Source: Sialis fuliginosa (taxonomy: Eukaryota; Arthropoda; Insecta; Megaloptera; Sialidae). Taken from it: a stretch of DNA of 64,000 nt. The stretch spans positions 15,996,001-16,060,000 of the forward strand of contig OY540821.1 in assembly GCA_961205875.1 (NCBI GenBank). Direction: 5' to 3'. Position 1 is the first letter of the stretch. Each line of letters starts with the position of its first letter. Shown here in pieces: positions 23,742 to 33,782 of this stretch. A program made the translations under genes and the position numbers. The notes beneath the pieces were generated by a model. It searched no databases and had not been told where the DNA came from. It was given only the letters and a program-made list of their open reading frames with translations.

Positions 23742-23965
23742 CTCCCTCTGTTCCGAAATAAAGTTTTTTTTTGTTCCAAAATACTATTCCGATTTTATGT
23801 TATTACTGTTCTTGACTACAAAAAATCAAATATCTTTAATAAAATGACTTTTTTAGAAAATAATAATTTAAGAGAAATATAAATTATATAAAAAATGTGT
23901 TTAATTAACAACATAATTTATTTTCAATAATTATTTATGTTGAATGCAAATCGGAACAGAGGGAG
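23742..23965. mobile_element. Stowaway-like MITE, 224 bp
   Basis: It begins CTCCCTCTGTTCCGAAATA and ends CGGAACAGAGGGAG, with TA at 23740-23741 and 23966-23967. CTCCCTCYGTTCC is the terminus known for plant Stowaway MITEs and their mariner-like sources. Size, AT-rich interior and TA duplication also fit. No coding capacity was seen. Confidence 0.8.
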
Positions 23966-23969
23966 TAAT

Positions 23970-25200
23970 CATTTTTTAAATTATTTTTTTATTTATTAAT
24001 ACTAATAGTTCTATAATAGGTACGTATATATTTTGCATTCATACTGTATATTAGTAATGGTATATTTGTATTGTTAATAATGGATGTATTTTTATATTTA
24101 CTTTATTTGCATACTAGTTAAAAATAAAAGTACGTACATAATTTTAAGTAAATATTATGAATAAAATCTCTTTTATTGTGTAGATATAAAAAATAACGAT
24201 GTATAGAAAAAAATGATTTTATGGTATTTTTATTATCAGCAGATATTATCTTAAACATTATAATTTTATATAATATAGGAATAAACACTGTGTCTGTCTA
24301 TCACAGCCTTTTAGCTACTGAATTGTTTGACCTTTGACCCAGAAAGCTGAAATTTGGAATTTAAATATGTAAAATTTTAAAAATATTTACTTCTTTTAAC
24401 AAATTTTCAAAAAATCATTAAAATATTTTGTTTCTTATCCATATCTCCAAAAAACATAGTGTAGAAATCGGGAATATTTATAGATTTATAGCGATGTCGA
24501 GCCGAGAAAATGAAAATTATCAGTATTTATGTATTTTTTCCCAAAAATTCAAAATTGTTATAAACATTAAATAGTACATTTGGAGTCATGATTTTTCTAA
24601 CAGACGAACTATTAATTATAACTAGCTATTCTAACTTTGCTTAAATTAAATTAAATTAATATAATCGAACAAATTTAAAACTATACGGTACGGGACACTA
24701 ATATGCGAGGCTCGACTCGCACGGAGAACAAAAAAATCGTAAACATTTTTAAAAATGTTTGTTCATATATGTACATTCTAGAAATTTTCTCTTGAATATA
24801 AAAACATTGAGTTTGTTTATAAAAATATCAACTGTTTATAATTTTTTTTTTCCACTCAATTTTCACTGCACGTTTTTTATTTGTTTATTTTTATTATTTA
24901 TTCACGAGAAAAATGTTGACCGAAACTCAGGAAAATCTTTTTTAACATAAAAGCTATAACAAAATCCACTATACCCCCCAAAAAACCGATTTTAAATGTT
25001 TTGTACTAACTTGGAAAAATTCAACCTAAACCCAAAACTCAAGTTCAAATAAAAAAAAAACTTATAAGCAGAAAATCCAAAAAAATGAATTTCGACTATG
25101 CTCGACCAATACTACAATGCTATAAGTATAGGTCGCTTTTTAATACCTCACACTTTTTTTTATGGGTGTCTATATAATTGGTAGGAGTTAGTCGCTATAG
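23970..25200. other. AT-rich stretch, no gene seen
   Basis: A dispersed-motif remnant lies at about 24290-24370 (TGTCTGTCTATCACAGCC, then GACCCAGAAAGCTGAAATTT). A word GGTACGGGACACTAATATGC near 24685 resembles the inverse of a segment near 36690-36725. Confidence 0.45.
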
Positions 25201-25204
25201 CTAC

Positions 25205-25616
25205 CGAACCCCATACCCGAATTCGCACGTGGTACCTATGCGAGTCTGCGCCCCTCCCCGGCCCCCCGATCGCTTCTCTCACCATCATCTTCACTCCACG
25301 CGGTCTCTCTGATAGTCCACACCGATGTTAACTTTGTCAGTTGACAGACACGCGAAATTTGCGGTCACACATCGCGAAATAATTTATTAGTATTATCATT
25401 AATATTACTTGCGCTTTTCGCTGATTTAATCGATTGATTTCTGTGTAGACTTATTTAAATTTAATTATAATATTCTTTTTGTAATTGTAAATAAATAATA
25501 TACTAAAATTAAGAAGTGAACGAAATAACAGACTATGTTAAATTATTAATTACCAGTATATGATTTAATTCGTTATTTTTTTCAATTATTCAAATGTAAT
25601 AAAATCTAGTGGTGAG
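25205..25616 (+). promoter_or_regulatory. GC-rich island, candidate promoter and noncoding first exon
   Basis: About 180 bp (25205-25385) is CpG-rich (ACGCGGTCTCTCTGATAG, ACACGCGAAATTTGCGG) in otherwise AT-rich DNA. It includes TCAGTT at about 25339, an arthropod initiator-like match. A donor-like GTGGTGAGTTCC lies near 25610. The next plus-strand coding sequence is the transporter exon at 32.24 kb, so this may be its 5' untranslated exon. That is inference from position and composition only. Confidence 0.35.
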
Positions 25617-26550
25617 TTCCTTATTTTAATAATTATTTGCAAAGTGAATTAAAATTAAAAAAATAAGTGTAATAAAATTCCGTGAATATATAATTAGTAA
25701 GTTCTTAAAAAAATGACTTTATTTATGTGTATAAAAACTGAAAGTATTTTATATTGAATTAATTTCGATTATTGTTTTCGAACAGTACAGAATCTGCAAA
25801 TAGAAAGTATTACCTAATTTGAATAAATTCTTCTAAAGATTTATCGAAACACTTTTTCGCTAGTTAAACTTCAAAGTAAAATAAATTATCGTACCAGAAA
25901 GAATTCCAGTACATGATTTTTCATTTCTTTTTTAAAGATTTATAATATCTTTAGGTGTTACATGTTTTCATATCTCCAAACATTGTTAGTAGAATATGTA
26001 GTCGAATTTCGTTAGGTCAAACATGTTTTGTATAAGGTTCGCGTCATAGAAGTTATTCTGTAACTGCTCCATATAATCTTTTTTGGCGTGAAATTATATA
26101 GATAAAGTAAACTTTGAATTTATGTATTATTTCAAAAAGTTCGAATATAAGAAGTTCTACTGTATATGTAATCTAGATTCAAACTCAGGATCCTCTGATT
26201 GTAAATCGAGAATATAATACTTATTTTTCTACTCGATCAACAGAAAATATAAAAGAAACTAGAAACTAAAGTAACTTGATGCCTTCAAGTATTTTTAAAA
26301 TGCATTTACAAATAAAACAGATCAATTGTGTTGAGATATGAATGAAAATTTGGTTTATTTTTTGAAATAAATAGTGTATTTTGATGCATTGAAAATAGGG
26401 CACATTTTTGTATCTGTTACAAATGAACATAGCTATGTAAAAAAGAGAAAAAATGTTTTAAAATAAACTTATGTATTTCAAAATTGGTGAATTCTCGCAC
26501 GACTAGCTGCTCTCAAAAATAGACTTTACACCCCCAACTTTTTTCATACA
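25617..26550. other. AT-rich stretch, no gene seen
   Basis: No coding frame or recognisable repeat end was found. Confidence 0.5.
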
Positions 26551-26557
26551 GATTTTA

Positions 26558-26762
26558 CAATATTTCAAGTAAAATACTTGAAGAAACTTTATTTCAAGTA
26601 AAATTTAATAAATTTCAAATACTTTTTGAACTTAATACTTGAATTTTACAAGTACTTAAAGCACTTGAAATACTTATATCAAGTACATATGAAAAATAAC
26701 AAAAATTACTTAATACACCAAGTACTTAGTACTTGTACTTACTTCAAGTACTTTCACTTATT
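26558..26762. repeat. dense cluster of CAAGTA/TACTTG words
   Basis: I count nine CAAGTA or TACTTG words in about 205 bp, several as TTCAAGTACTT or overlapping inverted pairs (CAAGTACTTAGTACTTG). Flanks do not show it. It may be the interior of a decayed transposon or a homotypic protein-binding cluster. Confidence 0.6.
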
Positions 26763-26811
26763 ATGTGTTCTTATGGCATAATTATATCATCATGCCACCG
26801 TTTTTTTAATA

Positions 26812-26960
26812 AGGTACTGACACCAGTCTTGGACTCTTTAAGAGCTGGGTTGGGATAAGTGGGCTTATTTTGTGTAATTCTTATAAACTCTTGTTATTAA
26901 TAAAACAAGTAACTCTTTATTTAATCAATTTAATTACCAAAGTCCGTAAATATAATTTGT
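26812..26960. mobile_element. family C MITE fragment (AAGGTACTGRCACCAGT terminus)
   Basis: It starts AAGGTACTGACACCAGTC, preceded by TA, and then carries the inverse of the interior of the copy at 61866-62381 (AACAAGTAACTC, AATTACCAAAGTCCG). The other end is missing. Confidence 0.65.
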
Positions 26961-27945
26961 TTTTTAAATTATTTTGTTCAGCAGTTTTAAAGTTAATTGG
27001 TTAAATTCTCAGGAACCCAAATTATTTTTATTGTACAGGTTCTCTATTAACCAAGAAATATAAAAATTCATAGATTTTATATTTTTCTATAGATAATCGA
27101 AAAAATTATCGTAGAAGGAAAAACAATAATATGTACTGACTGAAATTTTCTCACATATTGTATTTTTACAAATAATAGAAATATCTACAGTAAGTTCTTA
27201 TTTCAAATATTAGATGAAAATTCTTGTAGATAACTTTTTATTTGATTTTCTGTTATCAAGGTCTTCGTGAAAAATATTAATATCGTTCAAGTTTCGACAT
27301 CAAATTTCTTTTAAAACAGATATTATATTTAATAAAAAAAACACAGGTACATTTTATTATTATTTATTTTCATACAAACGACAGCCAGAAGTCAAGAAAC
27401 AAAATTCTATATTTATAATTTATATAAAAAAAAAATATCTACATATATGTTTATTAATGTAAAAATTAAGATAATTGACTTTATTATTTACAGTTTCGGT
27501 GAGTCATTTGCACTTATAAATTATTATTAAATATAATTTAAATCATATTATCCTATGTAATTCTAGGTTACAAAGATGTTATTAAATATTTCAAATTATT
27601 TAGGTACTTTGTATTGAATATATTGAATAATTTCACATTTCAACACTGTATTAGATTTTTATACATGATATTTTTAAATTATAGATTTATTATGGTAATA
27701 AGACATGAGTGAGTGCTTTTTGGTATTCTTTAAATCGCGCCCATTTATAAGTAATGATTTTGAAAAGTATTTTTTATTATTTTAATTTATGTGTCTTGTA
27801 TGAGAGAGATAGTGTTATATTTAAATAGATTTAATCCGTTTTTACATGATTGTTTTTTTAAAAGGATATAAATCAAGTTTTTATAACTTTACTATAGAGC
27901 TATAAGGTTTTTTTGGGGAATCCCTTCTCACCTTAAGAATAATAT
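26961..27945. other. AT-rich stretch, no gene seen
   Basis: Nothing recognisable beyond simple AT-rich words. Confidence 0.5.
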
Positions 27946-27947
27946 AA

Positions 27948-28004
27948 TGTGAGGTGCCGTGGAACCTTGGGGTTCCGCGGAACACAGTTTGAAGATCACT
28001 GCTC
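27948..28004. mobile_element. hAT-like terminus remnant
   Basis: Read in reverse from about 28004 it starts CAGTGATCTTCAAACTGTG, then a GC-rich hairpin-like stretch (GGAACCTTGGGGTTCC). Flank CTCTAGAG on the right and CTATAGAG at about 27891-27898 could be a degraded 8-bp duplication. The left terminus does not match, so the element is incomplete. Confidence 0.45.
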
Positions 28005-28009
28005 TAGAG

Positions 28010-29889
28010 CAAATATTTTCTGATTTTTTATATAAATAGAAATTCCTCTTTGTGGTTGACTAAATTAATTTTACATAATTGACAGTTTTTTTCTCATTCA
28101 ATCTGAAAGGTGAATTTTTCTTACCTTTTTTTTTTGAAATATATATCGAATAAATTTTTAAAAAGACTAAAACTAATTCATATACGTATTTTGTTGCTCG
28201 CCTTTTTATGGAAAATGTCAGATAATATTTTTAATTAAATTTATTTTTATTTTTTAAATAAAATTTGTGATTCTTGTAGTTATGGAACCAACCCATATTT
28301 TGTTTTTGTACTTTTTTAGAGATCGTAGCGGCAGAGGGGGGGGAGGCATATATATTTGTTTTTATTAATTTTTGTTAATTTTTAAAATAATTTATTTAAA
28401 TAACTGTTTTAACAAGTCTCTAAAATTTTAAATTACACCTTTAAAATAATAAAAAATATATATACTAGTCTGACATACTTAAGGACACCGTAAATATCAT
28501 GAAGGCGGGTGGCACCACCGGAGGGTTAAGAATTTTGAAACAAATTTAAAAAATCGAAAATATAGACATGATTATGTACAAATTAGTGCGGCTTGTTTAA
28601 AAAGAAAGACTTAAATTATGCTCCATTGTTTTCAATGTTTTATTGGGTTATATCAATTTGTCGCATTGTCCAGCCAACTTTAATCGAATTACGGTAAAAA
28701 AGTGTCGATTCATTGGAGTACATGTTGAAAATACATTATTTAGTATACCGTATACGGGTATCGAAAAGTTAATTTTTTTAACACTCTTTATATGCATTAT
28801 ATTGAAAAGTCTATCTCACTTTTGGTTGTCTATATTATTCTAGATAATTTTCCATAATGATTTTTTTTTATTAACGTATGAAAATTTATTAACTTACGAC
28901 CCTTATCAGTAGGTCTGAATAGGGGATATGTTAATATTTATATATATATATATATATATATAATTTTTCTAATATTTAATATTTATATACTTAGGTATAA
29001 GTTTTGTCTGCACAATGTAAACTTTTTTTTAATCAAAGATTTGTCGTTGTATTAATAGGAATAATCTATTTAGATATTAAAAAAAAATTATCTAGTACTA
29101 AACTACTAAACAGATTTTGATGGGATTTTTACTATTTAATTTTTTTAGCCACGAGAATTAGTTAAGGTTATATCGTAATTGATTGATAGCAGTTCCATAT
29201 TAATTAATTATGTATTAAAAAAAAATATGAAAAGAAGAATCAATGTATATGTATAATTAAGTCAGGCACGTATTAACAAAAATTTACAATACATTTTTTT
29301 TAATAAAAATTTCTAAAAAAGTAGGCGCGCGGGAATTCGCCGATTTTCAAGCACACATGAGTGAAGTCACGAAGAAATTATAGTTTACAATATATTTAAT
29401 ATTAAGATACTACCTTTACATTGAAACCCATAATATGTAAACATCAACGTAGATTTCTCACAACTTCCGCTGTTTAACAATATTCAAATTAAATTGTCGT
29501 CATTACATTAATCTTAAACGTGGATTATATTGTATATTCAACTGAATAGATTTGATGATATTATAATATGCAATACATATCAAATGAACTATGCAGACAG
29601 CGAAATTACGTCTTTTATTTAATATATATTTAGATTAGTGTCACTACAAATATATCTATTATGAGTACGAGATTTTATTATAGATATATATTGCAAAAAA
29701 TACGTTTTAATTCTATTTTAAGATACTAAAAATAGACTGATAAAAGATTATACGATCTATGTTAATCATAAATAAGAATATTAAAAAAAATATATATGTT
29801 CTACATTTTTCTATTACATTTAAGCCTTGGCACTTAACAAGCGCTTCGACCTTACAAAATCTATTATATGTGATCCAATTCAAGTAGCA
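28010..29889. other. AT-rich stretch, no gene seen
   Basis: It includes a (TA)n run at about 28940-28962 and a dispersed-motif copy near 29100-29130 (AAACAGATTTTGATGGGATT). Open frames at 28643-28843 and 29713-29958 (minus) look like chance. Confidence 0.5.
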
Positions 29890-29933
29890 TCTTAGCTGCA
29901 TCGAAACGCCACGGCGTTTCAACGCAGCTAAGA
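29890..29933. repeat. compact 44-bp inverted repeat
   Basis: The arms TCTTAGCTGCATCGAAACGC and GCGTTTCAACGCAGCTAAGA pair over 21 bp with about two mismatches and almost no loop. This is exceptionally GC-rich for the neighbourhood. It may be a transposon tip pair or a cruciform-forming site; the loop is too short for a normal pre-miRNA. Confidence 0.7.
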
Positions 29934-31026
29934 CAAAATACCAACAAACCTTATACATTTTAAAATACGAAGTAATTTAAGTACACGAACTAAACACGGA
30001 AATAAATGTATACTATAAGATTGTAAATTAAATTAATAGCTAATTATTGGAATAAGCGGGAAATAAATTTTAACAATGAAAAATTAGAAACCTTCATAAT
30101 TTTATATTATGATTTTTTTCTATCACTAATTGCAGTGAATCATGAAGACACGAGAAAAACATAATTAAACATGATAGTTTCACATTCCATAATGTAGAGA
30201 CAAATAAATCTATGAGCGTTGTTGGATTATTACTGCAATTATTTCAATTTCAACATTTGTGAAAAGATCATAAAAACTTGTATTTGAACAAAATGAAATT
30301 ATTGAAGCTCTCAATTCGATGTGAAAAAAAAATATCTCGCTTTATATTTATTTTTATGATCGCAGTTTTATATGTAGACACATATTTATATTTATTTTTT
30401 GTAAAAAATATAATGGCTTCTGTTTTTCCCGGTATTTTAATTGCTTTTTTAAATATTTATTGTTTTTATGAAATTTAAATACTCAGTAAATGATATTTAT
30501 ATTTTTATATGATTAATCTGCAAAAAATTACTAAAGAGAGAGAGGTGGGGGGGTAAAACTTGTAGAGAAACAATTACTCTAAGGTGCTTTTAGACGGCCA
30601 GTTCAGTCGCCCTTTGAAGTCTTGGAACTTTACAGAAACAACCTCCGTTAGCGTTTTATACTTTTTTTACAAGTAGATTAAATAAATAGTATTGTATCAA
30701 TTAACTCGTTCCCAGGGAGACGGACGCCCATGTAGCTAGTTGTCCATTACCACAGAGAATAATTTTATAACCAAATAGGGTAAGCTATACAATCATAGGC
30801 TCTTTAATCTACAATATCAATCATTGTCATTAAAAAATTATAGGTTATGTTGAATAATATACAAGAAATACAGTTAAAAAATACATTATAATTAATATCA
30901 TTTTATATTTTAATTGATACTATAGAAAGTAATAATTTATATATTATAATTTAATTTTTAGTCCTTATAAATTACCAATGATTTATATTAATTTATTATT
31001 ACTTTAAAAAATAAATCTATTTAATC
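29934..31026. other. AT-rich stretch, no gene seen
   Basis: Around 30590-30660 is a less AT-rich patch (GTGCTTTTAGACGGCCAG) that may be one end of an unidentified repeat. No coding signal was found. Confidence 0.45.
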
Positions 31027-31185
31027 TTGGCTTCTGGGTACAAGCCGCATCGTTTTAGTCGTTTTATCAGCCAACATTTTGTCGCACATTGCAGTTGATA
31101 TATTCAGGGCTCTTTTGAAAGTGTGACGAAACGTTGGCCGATAGAACGACAAAATCAACGTGGATTATATCCAGAAGCCAAGATC
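31027..31185. repeat. short foldback element with TGACGAAACGTTGG core, copy 2
   Basis: The ends CTTGGCTTCTGGGT and CCAGAAGCCAAG are inverted. The core GTGTGACGAAACGTTGGCC at 31121-31139 matches copy 1. A degenerate inverse of the core region (CAGCCAACATTTTGTCGCAC) lies at about 31068, so this copy is itself a longer hairpin. Confidence 0.8.
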
Positions 31186-31858
31186 TATATTAATATGAGA
31201 ACTACTGAACCGATTATGATGAGATTTTAGAGCCAATTGTGCGGGCATTCACCTATTTTTAAATTTAAGCGAGCTTATTGTTAATAAAGTCGAGAAAAAA
31301 AATCGTAAAAAAACAATCCTTTAAATGACCTAAGCGTTCGATTTTATAATAAATACAAATTTTATCAGGGATCATGATCTCTCTAGTGTCCCAAAGATAC
31401 ACATCTCTTAATGGTGTCGTTAGCTTCATTCAAAATATTTTTATTTGGTCTTAAAGATGTAATGCATAGTCATTCAATCATTACACTAGATAAATTTCAC
31501 GTTACTTTAGTTTTTATGTACACAAAACTAACAATAAACAAACAAAAAACACACAAAGGCAAATACATTACCTGTAAAAATTTAGTAAACAACCCGAAAA
31601 CTTATCCAGGTCTTATAAATAAAATGGTATATGGAAGTCAGTAATAAAATGTTTATGCTCTATGTAGTAAAATTTATATGTTCTATTTTACCAACTATGT
31701 GTAACTAAATAAATTTAGAATAGCTGGTTTTGTAGCTGATCAAACGAATAAGAAATGGGAATTTTATTTAGATTCAGATCTTAACACTTTTTACTGTAAT
31801 ATAAAGTTAATATGTATCGGAGATACGAACCTTAATAATAATGGTGAATATATACATA

Positions 31859-32105
31859 CAGTGTATTCCAAGTTGATTAAGACATAGGAAATTCAACATG
31901 GGGGCAATTAAAAGTGTTGTAGTCAAATTTAACAATGTGTGATTGGTGCATTTTGAAATGCCGCCACAAAATATTATTATAATTTAATATCTAGGATGCT
32001 TACTTTATTAAAGTTGAAAACAAAATACTGTTGATTAATTTAAAATTTATCAGTTAGTTTCGAGGCGGCATTTCAACACTTCTAATTATTTGTCCCCATG
32101 TTAAA
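31859..32105. mobile_element. foldback MITE family A, copy 3
   Basis: An intact left end (TA then CAGTGTATTCCAAGTTGATT) is followed by a shortened interior, ending within TTGTCCCCATGTTAAAT. The right tip is missing. It lies only 135 bp before the transporter exon start. Confidence 0.85.
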
Positions 32106-32239
32106 TCACTTTTTATTTGTTGATTCTGTATTTGAGAAAACATACAACTATAATATTAATAATACAATTAGTTTCATATGGATACAAACTTTCAAACATT
32201 TTTTTACAAAAACAATATATACAAAAATAAAAAATATCC

Positions 32240-33782
32240 ATGTCTCTTACTAGGGCCCAATCTTGGCCCCTCCTGCCTCCACCATGTACCGAATTTGACA
32301 GTAACTGTGAACTATGTATTAAATATCTATCAAAAGATACGCAGAAACTTTCAATCACAGAAGATATACCGAAATCTAAGACTGATCAAAAAATATCAGA
32401 TAAGTGCCAAACCGACGCATTCAAAATACATAAAAGTCTTAAACATAAAAGAAAACATGTGAAGAAATGTCAGCTATGTGAACAAACATGTTCAGAAGGA
32501 AAACGCAGTACGCCAAATTCAAGTTATGTATTTCCGAGTATCGTAGAACATCCCAAAAGTAATATACAGTTGGAAAAGAGATCTGATTATTCGAAAGGTA
32601 GTTCGCAAGGCCATAGTCATGTAGAAGAAATAAGGCATGATTTCGATGAAGACTATACAAAATGTTTAGACTTTTGTATATTCAAGACATGTATTTCTAA
32701 GCATCCCGAAGAAATATACATTAACAAAGATCAGAAAGCTTGTAAAATATGTACGGAAAATATCCTTATCAAAAGTATCGGACATGATTCTTGTTCTGAT
32801 AATGTCTCGACATTAGAAAGGAAGCAAGTCAAAAGGAATTTAAAATATGTCGATGAAATTGAAATCGATAATCCTGGATGTTCTTCTAAAAATTACATCA
32901 TCCAAGAATTGGGTAACAGTTTTGAACATTTAAAAGAAAATGACAGCACGTGTAAATCGAAAAATAAGGAAGTACTGAAAACCAATACGAATATTAACGA
33001 TACGTTATGCAAAGATTGTAAAGACAATTGTCAGATAACATCTGATGAAAAGACTAATAGTGGACAAATAGAAGTAAGAAAAACAGATAATTTATTTTTT
33101 GATTATCAAAATTTTTGCGATAGATGTAACGAAAGATGTATAACAAAAAAGGAAAAGCTTTCTAGAAAATTCCACAAGCAAGCTCATGTTGAGGAAAGTA
33201 CGGAAAATGATTGGATAAGAAGAAGGAACCAAGTCCAAAGAGATAAAATTGGTATAAGCGTTCCAAGTGAAAGTTCTTGCACTTGTGGAATAGTCTTACA
33301 AACTTCAAGTGATTCTGTAAGGCACGAAAATGAACTCATTTATCATAGATTACACCCATATGACGAAAATGAAGAACTGCTAAATAAAAATGGATTTACC
33401 AAGTCCCCAGAAAAATGTAACCTTATTGAAAATAATACTTTGGAGTTCAAACCCAAAGAACCGAATGCCAATTCGAAGGTAGCTGAAACTGGTGACGCCC
33501 ATATTTGTCCTAGCTCTGGAAACAATGATAACATACATACAAACGGACATGTTAGAGCCATAGATGAAGGAAGTGTCCGTCTTTTGACACAGCATACTCA
33601 GCAGTTGCTGCAAGCCAGAAGATTACTGTGCAGACATTACTATCCTGAGGGTGGTTGGGGCTGGACAGTAGTGTTTTGTGGTTTCCTGGTGCAGATTTTA
33701 TCTCATGGACTGCAACTGTCGACTTCTGAAATTGCAGGACCAGCTTCGAAGAAATTTGGGGTAAATCCGATATATTCATCAG
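32240..33782 (+). CDS. SLC16/monocarboxylate-transporter-like protein, long N-terminal exon (partial gene)
   Basis: One open exon of 514 codons. Residues 468-475 read YPEGGWGW, the hallmark at the start of membrane segment 1 in SLC16 carriers, followed by a hydrophobic helix (about 474-495). Ahead of it lie about 460 hydrophilic, Lys/Asp/Ser-rich residues, far longer than the family's usual short cytosolic N-terminus. They hold about 26 Cys, with CxxCxxxC at 77-84, 257-264 and 293-300, CxxxCxxxC at 142-150, and CxxC at 168-171. Metal binding or disulfides are possible but unproven. The ATG at 32240 is the only Met in the exon. An in-frame TAA at 32228-32230 precedes it, and an acceptor-like CTCTTACTAG ends at 32253, so the true start could be in an upstream exon. 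The donor is AGGTAATA (phase 1); GGGTAAAT at 33761 is an alternative. No later exon with the remaining membrane segments was recognised. SLC16 members move small carboxylates and related solutes; the substrate cannot be told here. Confidence 0.75.

Noticed and set aside
29890-29933. Pre-miRNA
   Set aside because: The stem is only ~21 bp with almost no loop, too compact for Drosha/Dicer processing.
32113-33779. Several 65-95-codon frames overlapping the transporter exon on other frames
   Set aside because: They are shadows of the long exon; no independent family features.
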